Shown here piece by piece: positions 34,354-46,495 of a stretch of 64,000 nucleotides of DNA. Position 1 is the stretch's first letter. Every line of letters starts with the position of its first letter. The stretch is from Boesenbergia rotunda (Eukaryota > Streptophyta > Magnoliopsida > Zingiberales > Zingiberaceae). The translations under genes were made by a program, and so were the position numbers. Below the pieces are notes generated by a model that had not been told where the DNA came from, made no database searches, and saw nothing but the letters and a program-made list of their open reading frames with translations. Where the stretch lies: the NCBI GenBank assembly GCA_024364735.1, contig JAGFNQ010000860.1, positions 25,594-89,593 of the forward strand, written 5' to 3'.

Positions 34354-34380
34354 GTAGCACTTCGTTTCGAACCGTCCATC
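34281..34380. repeat. Small foldback with a (CT)n(AT)n loop
   Basis: GATGGTCCGTAACGAAGTGCTACT at 34281-34304 pairs with the complement at 34353-34380 with a few mismatches. The loop is (CT) to 34334 and then (AT). It may be a MITE whose centre has expanded as a microsatellite. Confidence 0.6.
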
Positions 34381-36026
34381 ATCCTACTATAGGGTTGTAA
34401 ATGAACCAAACGTTCATGAATAAATTTGATTTTCGACTTGGTAAAACTTATTTATGCTCATTTAATACACACAAAAACAATTAAACAAACATGCTTGAAT
34501 AGCTCGTTAAGCTAAACAAACAAGAACATATATGTGTTCTGATGGGGTTGAGCATCCCAGGGTTGATATGTTGCACGGGGAAGCTACGTGTCAGGGTCCA
34601 CCAAACTCGAACGTTGAGGTCGAACTCCCGAGACCACCTCAGGAGGACAGACCCCCGAAGTCATGCCGGGTCGTAGGCTCCCATGACCACCTCGGGAGGA
34701 CAGACCCCCGAGATCATACCGGTCGTAGGCTCCCGAGACCACCTCGAGAGGACAAACCCCCGAGATCATGCTGGGCCATAGGCTCCCGAGACCACCTCGG
34801 GAGGACAGACCCTTGAGGTCATGTTGGCCGTAGGCTCCCGAGACCACCTCGGGAGGACGAACCCCTGAGGTCATGTTGGCCGTAGGCTCCCGAGACCACC
34901 TCGGGAAGATTGACGCCCAAGGTCATCCCAGGAGAGGACACCCCGAGGCTAACTCGGGAGAGCGGAGCCTGAAGATCAATACATCAGATAGCCCGACTTC
35001 AAGTAGTCGTTCCCCTTTCCAGATCAGGAACGTTATCGGATAATCATTGTTTTCTACACGCGACAATTATGGCCTTAATGATCGCAGTGACCGTTACCTA
35101 AAACTTATTGTTGGGACCTTGATGTACGGCTAGAGGGGGGGTCAATAGTCGATCACCCACTTGATTCGCGATTTCTTCCTACAAGTGTTAGCACGCGCAA
35201 GCGGAAACTTAAACTATAAATTAAAACCAATGCTAACACAAACCGTTTACGTGGTTCGGAGATAAAGCTCCTACTCTACGGATGTATGTAAGGTGGACGA
35301 TCCTGATCCGTCGATGGATGAGTCCTCGGATGACCTCCGGCTAGCTCTTGTCGCTCCTTGTGGGTGGAGAAACCTCGCCACAAACCCTCGACAACACCTG
35401 AGCACTAGGAGACTACTAATAAGCTCTAACCAAGCTTATTTCGTCAACCCTTTCCCAGCCAAAACGAGCTCTCTTAAATAGAGCTCATAGCTGAAAAGAG
35501 CAGTTACCAGTCGACTGGTCCACCTAGTATTCGAACGTTACAACCCAACGTTCGAATTCCAACCGCCATCAATCAACTGCACCTAGGATCAGTCGACTGA
35601 TCTTTCTGTGCTCTACATCAGTCGACTGATCCAAGCATCAGTCGACTGCCAACTTCCTAAACCTAGGGTTTTTCTTTCTGAGTACATTCGCTCAGCACTC
35701 GAACCTTAGGGTTTCCCTTCCCGAGTATAATTCTCTCAGCACTCGAACCCTCACGACTTAGCTGACTCTTCATCCAGCAGCCTTGACCTGTTGCCTTCGA
35801 GCCTTCTTCGACTTTAGCTCTCCCATGTCATCCTTCGCGTATGCCTCGAAGTTCACTTCCCTCAGCTCATCGTCCCTACTTTGTCCATGGTCCCTCAGGT
35901 GCATGCAAGCCCACGGCTCGTCTCTCCATGCCATCCTTCACCGGACCCAAAGTCATCGAGCTAAGTCCATGTGTATCATGCAAACCTGCACACTCAAATA
36001 CACATATCAAACACAAGGGTGAACAT

Positions 36027-37672
36027 TGTAGGACCGGTGCCGTCGATAGAGGGGGGGGGGTGAATATCGATCGTGAAAACTCTTTCGGAATTCTTCGTAA
36101 AACTTTCGTTCTGGACTTAGAATATTAGTAGCACAGCGGAGAATAAATAGAACGAAAAACAAAGCAAAGGACAATGACACGCGGGATTTATTTACTTGGT
36201 TCCCGACCCCCCTGGGTCAGTACGTCCAAGGCCTATGTACTCGGCGTGAGTCCACTATTGGTCTCCTTTCCGAAATTTCCGGAGGCGGAGAAAACCCGTC
36301 TTACAGTTTACAATTACAATCAAAAAGATATTGAAAGTTAAAGTACGGAACAAGTAAAAGCAAACCGAACACGAATACGAAACTCGGCCGATCTGGACCT
36401 CCGAAGTGCCGCGCACTTCCTCCTGGAGCCTCCCGGTCGTAGAGCCTCGTCTTTAGCGCGTTGTTGAAGGTCAGAATGATCAGAACAGTACTTGGAAGTC
36501 GTGTCTGAAGCAGAGGGGTCGAAGCCCCTTATATAGGCCTCCTGGGGGCGCCCTGGACGTTGGGGGCGCCCCGGAAGACTCGGTCAAACCTTATCCTTGC
36601 GCCTACCTCGCCGCAGGTGATAAGATCATTGACCAGGGTGCCCCGGATGCTTCGGGCACCCCCGTGAGGGCTTATCCTGTGTTCTAGCTTCGAAACAGCA
36701 AAACAGCTACTAATCCGGCCGCCCCGGATGCTCCGGGCGCCCTGGTTGACACCTGTTCTGCATACACCACATTTCATACTTCTTTAAGCTTTACCTGGGG
36801 GCGCCCCCACTGCTGGGGTCGCCCTGGTTGCATGGGGGCACCCCCAACACTGGGGGCGCCCTGCTTAGGGCCTCCAGCAGCCTATTCTTTCTTCCACTTT
36901 TGGTACCTGCAAGATACAAAACCACATAGCACATATACATATAATTTTAGTCTTAAGGACTTGGTTCGGACTTCGGATTTGCACAAAACCCTAGGTCGAA
37001 CCGGCACGAGTTCCTATCCCCGAGAACTCGCCCTTCACCTACTCCTTTCAGAAGACAGTTGCCACCCAGTCCTTCGGATGTACTTTTGCTTAGCCTCCGA
37101 TTACTCCGGATCTCGAGACGCCCGAACCCCGACCCGTCTCTACTCCTATCCTTAGTCATCGCTCAGCTAAGTTGCTCAGTCCCTTGGACCAAGACTTCAT
37201 TACCTAGCAATCCTTCGCTAGGTGCCTAGCAGTCCTTCGCCAGGTCTTCATTCCCTAGCAGTCTTCGCTAAGTGCCTAGCAGCCCTTCGCTAGGTCTTCT
37301 ATGCCTAGTGGTCCTTCACTAGGTGCCTAGCAGCCCTTCGCTAGGTCTTCTATGCCTAGTAGTCCTTCACTAGGTGCCTAGCAGCCCTTCGCTAGGTCTT
37401 AGGGTTAAGATACCTAGCAGCCCTTCGCTAGGTGCCTAACAGCCCTTCGTTAGGTCTTAGAGTTTCAATACCTAGCAGTCCTTCGCTAGGTGCCTAGCAG
37501 CCCTTCGCTAGGTCTTTGGGGTTCCGATGCCTAGATTAACTAGGACTTTTCTTCAACTAAGGTTACTTCTCTATTACTCCCCTTTGTCTATTTAGTGTAT
37601 CACTGACTTAAGTATATTGTCAAACATTAAAACACTTCAAGAGGAACATCATTGATGCAACTTGCACCAACA
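36027..37672 (-). mobile_element. Solo LTR related to the element C LTR, nested in the solo LTR
   Basis: Starts TGTAGGACC, ends CACCAACA. The flanks are AACAT (36022-36026) and AACCT (37673-37677), a 5-bp duplication with one mismatch. In minus orientation it has the hallmarks of the element C LTR: GGGCGCCC motifs (36540-36870), a hairpin array (37203-37512), and an end that matches the C end near the primer site. Confidence 0.85.
37203..37512 (-). repeat. Hairpin array in the nested LTR, second family member
   Basis: About fourteen units, in plus orientation CCTAGC, 8-nt AGYCCTTC loop, GCTAGG. Two variants change both stem sides together: CCTAGT/ACTAGG (at about 37309 and 37363) and CCTAAC/GTTAGG (at about 37435). 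Two units have a stem mismatch. The loop is the complement of the one in element C. Confidence 0.85.
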
Positions 37673-38068
37673 AACCTAACTTAAACCCTTTGCCCAAACA
37701 TCAAAACATATGGTCACTCCGAACCATAGATTGCCCCAACACTTATCACGTAACTGACGATTAGGGAACATGGAGGAGAATGTGGAGACACGTGTGACCA
37801 AGCCCTCAGGTATATAAAGTGTTTCGGCATCCAGATAAGGGGTAAGCTTTCCGAACCTAAGACAATTCTACTTCCTCGTTGTCCTCCTTAGATAATTGTG
37901 ATTCTTGACTTGAGCGTCGGAGTGGGCTCCACCAGAAAACCTTCCAATGTGTTCCCATTAACGATCATGTTAATTTTGCAGGGCGCGATCGTCCTCTCCT
38001 TGTCACCATCCTTGTGGGCAGCGCCTCGATGACTCATCATCTGCGTCGATTCCCTTCCGGAACAAGTT

Positions 38069-38085
38069 TGGCGCCATTATGGGAA
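38069..38085 (+). other. Primer binding site of element B
   Basis: TTGGCGCCATTATGGGA starts four to five bases after the LTR. The TGGCGCC start is common in Tat-type gypsy elements. Confidence 0.75.
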
Positions 38086-38116
38086 ACTAAATCAAAGCAC
38101 CAGAAGGAGCACCGTG

Positions 38117-38804
38117 ATGACAGATCTAGAGGGACAACCCATCATCTTGACGAGAGAGGAGTTGGTTCGCCTCGTCACCAATGTCGTTAAAGGAGTGTTG
38201 GAACAACATCAAATCAAGCAAGCCGCCTCATGACGAGCGGCCTTGGCGCAAGGCGAGATTCCAAGAATGTATGCCTCACACCACCACTGCCGATGGTCGG
38301 TCTCACCACAGGGGGGACCAGTGATGACAATTCTAGCACCCCAATGGGATTTCTTGGGGGACCTGGAGAGGGCAAACTCTGCCACCTCCAACGGTTTACG
38401 ACAAGAGGAAGGCCTGGGTAAGATCGAGGGGTCCAAAGCCCCCCAGAAAGCTCCATCTATAGCTTTTTCTCCAGATATCATAGCGGATCCCATGCCCAAG
38501 CAATTCTGTGGTTCGGGAATTGCTGACTACGATGGAAAGATAGATACGGAGGATCATATCTGCAAGTTCGAGAATAAAACCCTACTACACCAATACACAG
38601 ATGGTGTGGAGTGTCGGGTGTTCTTGAACACCTTATCAGGGGTCGCCCAGAGATGGTTCCAAAGGCTGCCCCAAGGTTCTATAAATTCTTTCCTAGAGTT
38701 TAGAACCGCTTTTCTGCACCACTTCTCCAGCAGTCGGCGATACCAGAAGACGACGTTAAATTTGTTCGCTCGCAAATAGAAGGCCAAAGAACCGCTGAAG
38801 GACT
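38117..38804 (+). pseudogene. gag: Gag start of element B (stop codons, truncated by a Del-type LTR)
   Basis: The ATG at 38117 opens MTDLEGQPIILTREELV. A TGA near 38231 breaks the frame, which continues unchanged to a TAG at 38777. The conserved plant gypsy gag block is plain: PKQFCGSGIADYDGKIDTEDHI, then KTLLHQYTDGVECRVF, AQRWFQRLPQGSI and EFRTAFLHHFSSSRRYQKT. The next gag residues (AKEPLKD) are visible just past the TAG before the inserted LTR begins at 38805. Everything from here to the integrase end is missing from B. Confidence 0.85.
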
Positions 38805-41800
38805 TGTAAAATACGACGATTCTAAAATCCGAACTAGAAAATTTTTCGGGATTTTTTCGGATTGAGTCTAGGGTTTCCGACCCCTTAGGCAAAGTTTCGG
38901 GGAGTTAGATGGAATAAAATTATACATTTTGAGGGCTTAAGGGCTAGTAAAGCAAACTAGGGGAGTTAAATGTTAAAATCCAGAAAGTTGAGGGGTCTTT
39001 TTGCAAAAGACTTCCCCCCCCCTTTTTTTTACATTTTCTTCCCGAGCCCTAAACCCGCAGCCGCCCGCTCCCTTCTCCTCTCCCCACCGTGCCCTAAACC
39101 AACCCTCCGCCGCTTTCCCTCTTCACGCGACAGCTTCCGCCGCAGCCCCTCTCTGCGCCGACCCCTCTCCCGATCGCCGGCGCCTCTCCCCTAATTCGAC
39201 GCCACAACTCCCTTGTGTGCAGGACACTTCGCCCGACGCTATCGCCTTCCTAGTCTCCTGAGTCTGCCGTCGCCGTGAGCCACTGCTACGGCAGCGAACA
39301 GCCGGCGGGGAATACTGAGGGGTAATGGTTTCTTGATCTATTGTTGATCTATCATACTGCTAATTTGAAGATTGAATCTGCGTATGTGAATGGTTTAGGA
39401 TGGTTGATCACTGATATGGAGTTGGATACTCCTTTAGTTCTTCCTATTTGCCTTCTGTTTGTTTGTTTTCTGCCCTATGTTTCTGTCGTGAATTGATGAT
39501 GAGTTTTGTGTGAATTCATAGAGAGGAGTTGGGGCTTCTACACAGATTGTTTTGTTGCAATCATATGAGTTCTTGATGATTTGATTTCGGGTTTGATTTA
39601 GAGTAGATTAGCTTGTTTACCTTGAGTGGACGATCTGGATTGTAGCTTGAACGGATCATTCTTTCTGGGTTTACTTGTTTCTATGTTCATCATGTTCGGA
39701 TTGATGATGGGTTACATGCCGAGATGGATTTGGATTGGAATTGGTTGCTGAGTTGTCAGTGGATTGAAACATATGTGGTTGGAAGATTGGTTTTGCCATG
39801 AATTCTAAATCTATTGTGTTGCAGGTGTTTCTAGTAGGGGTTGTATAGTGTTAATTCTAATTTGGAATTTCTATTTATAATGGAATGTTGTATTGGTTGA
39901 GTTGATTGTAGATCGGGAATTATAAACCTGGTTCTGGTTGGAATTGATGGATTGTCGTGAGCAACCTTTAGACTTGGGTTTTGGCCTAGGGTTGTGAATG
40001 GTGTATGGAATGATCTATAGGTAGAGCAACATGTTTCTTAATTGAAGTGTGAAGGAGATAACAATCATGTTTTGGGAATCTAGTGCGGTGTATACCGAGG
40101 GATTGAGTTTTGCTTTGGTTTGGGAAATCCGATGGGGAAATCCGATGTTGCTTGTTGGGATTATGTGTGTGCTGTTAATGTTCTGTTCCACTTGTGTTGT
40201 GAGCTCCAAATTGGAAGTAGTGTTGTTGGGAAAGTTTATTTGTTCCATTTTGTCTTGTAAAACTACTGTGAGAGGATGGAGGGTTGTGATTGGAATTGGT
40301 CCTTTAATCATGAGATATATCTATAGGGAGCTTCAAATGGTTGGGGTTGAACCTTGTGTAGGGTTATATGGAAGTTGGGATGATTGTCTAGTTTTATTTC
40401 ATTTGATCCTATGTTTTGTGTATTGAGATACATTATTGGGATTATTGATCTGTTTTGGAATTATCAGGGTTATGGAATAGGTTTAGTTGCGGTGATCGCA
40501 AGGGTTAAGTTTAGATTAAATCTAACTTACACCATGAATCGACCTAATCATAAGATAATCACTAATTAGAGATAATTAGTGACCTTTGCTTTAGTATGGA
40601 TGTTGATTAGGATTTGGGGTTGTGGTTAGCTACTTAATAACTATTATGATAGCTAAAACGATATCCTTTGATACAGGACACTTATCGATTTGCTTTTGGA
40701 CTTCTGGACGGGAGGTTCTCCTTTGATACGGACTCCTACTTGGAGGCGGGTACCCCTTGACTTATCTTGTTGATATTGTCATATTGTTATGCATAGACTG
40801 TTATAGATAGCAGAAAGTTTATACGCTACCCTGGTTTAGTATCCCTGAGTTATTATGCATGTTCTGGATACTTATTAGTTATCCCTGAGTTATTATACAT
40901 GTTCTGGATACTTGTTGGTTATCCCTGTTTATTATACCTGATCTGGATACTTGTTGGTTATCCCTGTTTATTATACCTGATCTGGATACTTGTTGGTTAT
41001 CCCTGTTTATTATACCTGATCTGGATACTTGTTGGTTATCCCTGTTTATTATGCCTGTCCTGGATACCTGTGGTTTATCCCTGAGTTATTATGCTGTTAG
41101 TTCCATACAGTATCAGGTAGTGTCATAACTATATGTATGCTTAGAGATCGTGATGTATCTCCTGCCTTTGACCTTGAGAGACCTGTAGTTTCGACCAGTA
41201 TACCTTGTAGGATTACCTGTATTTCCTGTTGTAGGATTTCAGACTAAGACCTAGTATACTGAGTACTTGGGAGGGAGGTATGTGTATCTATCATACACCA
41301 TCCTTGCACTGTTGCATGCCGGCGATCAGCGACTCCCTTGTGGTTGAGCCTAATCGTCTTCCGGCACATGATATGCACACACGGCCACTCATGGGTTAGT
41401 GGATACCGCTGGGTGTGTGCATTTGCTCTGTATTGCTCCGCTCGTCCGCTCAGGGGTAGTGGTTTCAGAGCGTGGTAGCAAGCAGGGATCCCTTCTCTAC
41501 CCATAGACCAGAGAAGATGAGAGAGATATCTCCCCCATATATACATGGGGCGGAGCGATAGCTCCACCAGCATCCTGTCCTCTCGGTCACTTAGGAGCAG
41601 TGATGGCAGAGTGCGGACAGTGTCACAGCTCTACCCACTCGGCCGACACAGTATCGCCTGTCTCGGTGGCTTGACTGGAGTTAGGGGGTGACCATGGCAT
41701 TGCACCATGTGCATATTTTGCATCGTGCATTGTTTGCTGCACTTGATTGCTGCACTTATTTGACATGCATATTCTGGAGACTTGTTATCTGAGATTATAT

Positions 41801-42386
41801 GTCTATTGATATTCCCTTGGTACTTATTACCCTCTTTCCAGGTTAGATGGATTCAGGTATGTATCTACCCAGTATTTTTAGTTCCAGTCTTTCCCTCTTG
41901 TTGATGTGAGACTGTATTAGCGGAACTCTTGTTGTTAGTATAACTTTCTATGCATATCTGTTGGGTATTCGCTGAGCTATGGACTCACCCCGTTGCCATA
42001 TATGTTTTTATTTCAGGTTGAGATACTTGGAGTCGCCAGAAGAGCCCAGCAGCCAGTCCCTACCCATCGCGGCGATAAAGTTTGTTTTGTACTTAGTAGT
42101 GTCTATGTTTTCATATTCAGTTATTGGATATGTATATGTCGTATGTGTCGTGAGCCCTGAGGGGTTGTTGTATTGGTTGTTTCGTCGTAAGTCGGACCGG
42201 TCCGCAGTCAGGTATGATTTACTTAGTTGTCTTATGTTTTTATATTGTGTCTATCTATATTTTGAGGCCTGAGGCCAATTAAACTGCGTGGTCGTGTTCT
42301 GTGTATGTGTAAATTGTCCGCCGGACAGGGGAGGTGCTGCCCGATTTTATATTGGAGCAGCGGCTCCTGGGTCTCGGGGCGTGACA
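38805..42386 (+). mobile_element. Del/Tekay-type Ty3/gypsy LTR (element G), truncated element
   Basis: Starts TGTAAAATACGAC, ends GGGGCGTGACA, followed by a tRNA-Met-type primer site, as in chromoviruses of the Del/Tekay branch, whose LTRs are long. At 3582 bp the size fits. The region 39010-39330 is a C-rich stretch with CCCGAGCCCTAAACC, commonly seen as the transcript leader of such LTRs. A 39-bp tandem array lies at 40890-41075. No gag-pol and no second LTR remain, so the end of this insertion (around 43445) was set by deletion. Confidence 0.75.
40890..41075 (+). repeat. 39-bp tandem array in the Del-type LTR
   Basis: CTGGATACTTGTTGGTTATCCCTGTTTATTATACCTGAT recurs at 40943 and 40982 and on, about 4.5 copies with diverged ends. 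The period is 13 codons, which is why one frame stays open; there is no gene. Confidence 0.9.
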
Positions 42387-42700
42387 ATTTATTTTGGTAT
42401 CAGAGCCCAGGTTGCGAGATACCTCGGGTATTTGGGGATTTTTCGGTGTTTCTCTGATACCAATTTATTTTGGTATCAGAGCCCAGGTTGCGAGATACCT
42501 CGGGTATTTGGGGATTTTTCGGTGTTTCTCTGATACCAATTTATTTTGGTATCAGAGCCCAGGTTGCGAGATACCTCGGGTATTTGGGGATTTTTCGGTG
42601 TTTCTCTGATACCAATTTATTTTGGTATCAGAGCTCAGGTTGTCGGATACCTTGAGGACTTGTGGATTTACGGTTTCGATCCGATACCAATTTATTTTGG
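42387..42700 (+). repeat. 76-bp tandem repeat of the primer binding site region, four units plus a decayed fifth
   Basis: TGGTATCAGAGC occurs at 42395, 42471, 42547 and 42623, each 76 bp apart; a fifth, changed copy is at 42698. Each unit also ends with CTCTGATACCA, so it is bounded by an inverted pair. Confidence 0.95.
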
Positions 42701-43445
42701 TATAAGACCGTAGGTTCGCGATGCCTACTTGTTTTACGAGTCTTGTCGGATTTGTTCGGAGTATTTTTCTCGATGTGGTTGTTTGGGACTTGGTGATGGG
42801 ACTTCTTCTGGCGACAGGTATTTCTTCTGACCTCTTGTATCCCTTATCCTAGTTAGGATGGATAGAAATTCTTTCATGTCATTGGATCAGGTTGTTATTC
42901 CTTTATAGTTATGTATAGATAGAAATTCTCTTATGTTATGAGACCATGTTATTATTTCTGTATATTTAGGTATGGTTAGAAATTCTTCCATATTATTGGA
43001 TCATGTGACTATTCCTGTATGTTAAAGTATGGTTAGGAATTCTCTTATGTCATGGGATTATGTTATTATTCCTGTATATTTAAGTATGGTTAAAATTCCT
43101 CTCATGTTATCGGATAATGTTATTATCCTTATACCCATCTAGTAACTTGGTTAGACTATCCCAGCTTGGTGGGATCTTATATACATACTTGATGGATGAA
43201 TGTTCGTGGACTTGGTTTTAGTTGGATTGACATGTTGTCAATCTATTTTATTCATGATCGTTCATGTGGGCGATTAGTGACAGGTTGTGGATGAGATATT
43301 GGATTGGGGAATGTTAATTCTCTAGTAGCAACGATTGTTCAGTCGGAAAGCAAAGGTTGAGTATGTTGACAACCTATTGGAGGTTAAGAAATTTAATTTT
43401 TTCCAAACCTTACTATATGTAGTATGTGTTCTAGCTATTATTAGC
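42701..43445 (+). other. Leader remnant of element G
   Basis: Contains about four degenerate units of about 70 bp with TTATTCCTGTATRTTWAAGTATGG between 42860 and 43130. No gag motif is seen. The junction back to element B lies near 43445. Confidence 0.5.
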
Positions 43446-44036
43446 TGAGCGAGAACTGGAGCTGCTTACCCCCAGGACAATGGCCAAGCAGAAGTCATCA
43501 ACTGGTAGATCATCAGGGGACTCAAGATAAAGTTGGACCACGTCGGAGGTAGTTGGGTCGATGAACTCCCCAGCATTCTATGGTCCTACCACACAACTCC
43601 CAGGGAAAGAACAGGCCAATGTCCTTTCAGTCTGGTATATGGAGCGAAGGTAGTAATTCCAATGGAAGTAGGTGAGGAGTCAATTCGGCGCTAACATATG
43701 ATAAAGAAGGCAATTATCAAGAACAGCTGATTGACCTGAACCTAGTGGCAGAGGTACGGGACAAAGTAGCTACTCGACTACTGGCATATAGGCAGCGTAT
43801 GCAACAAGCATACAATCGCTGAGTAATCACCCGTATTTTTGAGGTCGGAGACAAGATCTAGAAGCGAATCAAGCCGGTCGGCGACCCCGAAAAGCTTGAG
43901 CCGCAATGGAGCGGACCCTACGTCGTCACCAAAAAGCTCACCGAAGGTAGCCACTATTTAGAAGACGACAAAGTCAAAAGGCTAGATAGGTCATGACATG
44001 TAAATCATCTCTAGCCATATCGCACTCGGTGAGACT
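43446..44036 (+). pseudogene. Integrase end of element B pol
   Basis: Fragments in two frames read AYPQDNGQAEVIN, then IRGLKIKLDHVGGSWVDELP, LWSYHTTPRERTGQCPFSLVYGAKVVIPMEV, and after a small frameshift RDKVATRLLAYRQRMQQAYNR and EPQWSGPYVV. These are the last catalytic glutamate region and the C-terminal GPY/F part of a Ty3/gypsy integrase. Several stops and one frameshift are present. Protease, RT and RNase H are absent. The pol end is followed by the 85-bp array. Confidence 0.88.
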
Positions 44037-44149
44037 TCTGAGATATCATATGTATTTGTATTCATGTTTGCACAGCATTACAGTTTCAATAATGAAAGAA
44101 ACAAACGAGATGTCTCATCAAGACCCAATGTAATTGCCTAAAAATCCTA

Positions 44150-46495
44150 CTATCTCGAGGTGTTGCGAATGCCCAAGATGAGTAGGCCTGGTCGTCGAGT
44201 TGCGGATGCCCGACCAGGAGCTGCAAAAACCCTACTACCTCGTGGTGTTGCGGATGCCCGAGGTGAGTAGGTCTGGTCGTGGTGCTGCGGATGCCTAACC
44301 AGGAGCTACAAAAACTCGACTATCCAATGGTGTGTGGATGCCCTAGGTGAGTATGCCTGGTCATGGTGTTGGGGATGCACGACCAGGAGAAACAAAAACC
44401 CAACTACCTCGTGGTGTTGCAGATGCCCGAGGTGAGTAGGCCTGATTGTGGTGCTGCGGATATCCGACCAAGAGCTGCAAAACCCCTATTACCTCGTGGT
44501 GCTGCGAATGCCCAAGTAGGTCTGGTCATGGTGCTGCGGATACCCGACCAGGAGCTGCAAAAAAACCTACTATCTCATGGTGCTGCGGATGCCCGAGGTG
44601 AGTAGATCTGGTCGTGGTGCTGCGGATGCCCGACCAGGAGCTGCAAAAACCCTACTACCTCGTGATGTTGCGGATGCTCGACCAGGAGCAGCAATAACCC
44701 TTCTATCTCGAGATGCTGCGGATGCCCGAGATGAGTAGGCCTAGTCGTGGTGCTGCGAATGCCCAACCAGGAGCAGCAAAAACCTTACTATCTCGAGGTG
44801 CTACGGATGCCCAAGATGACTAGGCATGGTCGTGGTGCTGCGGATGCCGGACCAGAAGCTGCAAAATCCCTACTACCTCGTGGTGCTGTGGATGTCCGAG
44901 GTGAGTACGTCTGGTTGTGATGCTACGAATGCCCGTCCAAGAGCTGCAAAAATCCTACTACCTCGTGGTGCTGCGGATGCCCGAGGTGAGTAGGCTTTAT
45001 CGTGGTGCTATGGATGCCCGACCAGAAGCTGCAAAAACCCTACCACCGCGTGATGCTGTGGATGCCTGAGGTAAGTAAGCATGGTCGTGGTGTTGCAGAT
45101 GCCCAACCAAAAGCTACAAAAACTCTAATACCTCGTGGTGCTGCAGATGCCTGACCAGGAGCTGCAAAAACCCTACTATCTCGAGGTGCTGCGGATGTCC
45201 GAGATGAGTAAGCCTGGTTATTGTGTTGCGGATGCCCGACTAGGAGCAGCAAAAACCCTACTATCTCGAGGTGTTACGGATGCCCAAGATAAGTAGGCTT
45301 GGTCGTGGTGCTGTGGATGCTCGACCAAGAGCTGCAAAAACCTTACTACCTCGTGGTGCTGCGGATGCCCGAGGTGAGTAGGCCTGGTCGTGGTGCTGCA
45401 GATGCCCGACCAGGAGCTGCAAAAACTCTACTACCTCATGGTGTTGCGGATGCCCGAGGTGAGTAGGCCTGGTCGTGGTGCTGCGGATGCCCAACCAGGA
45501 GCTGCAAAAACCCTACTACCTCGTGATGCTGTGGATGCCCGAGGTAAGTAGGCCTGGTCGTGGTGCTTCGGATGCCCGACCAGGAGCTACAAAAATCCTA
45601 CTACCTTGAGGTGTTGCGGATGCTCGAGATGAGTAGGCCTGGTCATGGTGCTGCGAATGCCCTACCAGAAGTAGCAAAAACCCTACTATCTCGAGGTGCT
45701 GCGGATGCCCGAGATGAGTAGACCTGGTCGTGGTGCTGCGGATGCCCGACCAGGAGCAGCAAAAACCATACTATCTCAAGGTGTTGTGGATGTCCGAGAT
45801 GAGTAGTTCTGGTCGTGGTGCTACGGATGTCCAACCAGGAGCAGCAAAAACCCTACTATCTCGAGTTGCTATGGATGCCCGAGATGAGTAGGCCTGGTCG
45901 TGGTGCTGCGGATGCCCGACTAGGAGCAGTAAAAACCCTACTATCTCGAGGTACTGCAAATGCCCGACCAGGAGCAGCAAAAACCCTACTATCTCGAGGT
46001 GTTACGGATGCCCGAGATGAATAGGCACGATCGTGGTGTTGCGGATGCCCGACCAAGAGCATCAAAAACCCTACTATATCGAGGTGTTGTGGATACCCGA
46101 GATGAGTAGGCCTGGCCATGATGCTGTGGATGCCCTACCAGGTGCTACAAAACCCTACTATCTCGAGGTACTGCGGATGCCCGAGATGAGTAGGTTTGGT
46201 CGTGGCGCTGTGGATGCCTGATCAGGAGCAGCAAAAACCCTACTATCTCGAGGTGATGTGGATGCCCGAGATGATTAGGCATGGTTGTGGTGTTGCGGAT
46301 ACCCGACTAGGAGAAGCAAAAACCCTACTATCTCAAGGTATTACGGATGCCCGAGATGAGTAAGTCTGGTCGTGGTGCTGCAGATGCCCGACCAGGAGCA
46401 GCAAAAACCCTAATATCTCAGGGTGCTGCGGATGCCCGAGATTAGTAAAGCTTGGTCGGGTTATCGAAGATGTCTGACCAGGAGGAGCGCTAGAC
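44150..46495 (+). repeat. 85-bp tandem array in element B, about 27 copies
   Basis: The unit contains GATGCCCGAGGTGAGTAGGCC, then GTGGTGCTGCGGATGCCCGACCAGGAGCTGCAAAAACCCTACTACCTC. Starts at 45364 and 45449 show the 85-bp period. Units differ by about 5-15%. Each unit is itself built of two related halves sharing GTGCTGCGGATGCCCGA. Minus-strand open frames here are repeat artefacts. Confidence 0.95.

Larger units (their letters stand above)
35109..37741 (-). mobile_element. Solo Copia LTR (same family as 52-1070) inside the LTR of element B
   Basis: Starts TGTTGGGACC, ends TGCCCCAACA, and is flanked by CTTAT at 35104-35108 and 37742-37746. Removing it restores continuity with the 3' LTR of B near 52085. 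It is itself interrupted by another LTR at 36027-37672. CAGTCGACTG-type palindromes occur at 35507-35650. No internal region or second LTR is present, so it is a product of LTR-LTR recombination. Confidence 0.9.
34540..38064 (+). repeat. 5' LTR of element B, interrupted by a solo Copia LTR
   Basis: Starts TGATGGGG, ends CCGGAACA. It carries about six copies of a ~53-bp unit containing GAGACCACCTCGGGAGGACAGACCCCCGAG (34625-34930). Its second half after the nested LTR holds a TATA box TATATAAAG at about 37811. The same features recur in 51463-52411. Confidence 0.88.

Noticed and set aside
39001..39261. A host gene start in the C-rich stretch near 39010-39330
   Set aside because: It lies inside the Del-type LTR, where such a stretch is a usual transcript leader, and frames have no domain.
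44363..46221. Many 60-97 codon frames on both strands in the 85-bp array
   Set aside because: Repeat artefacts; 85 is not a multiple of three and units differ only by drift.
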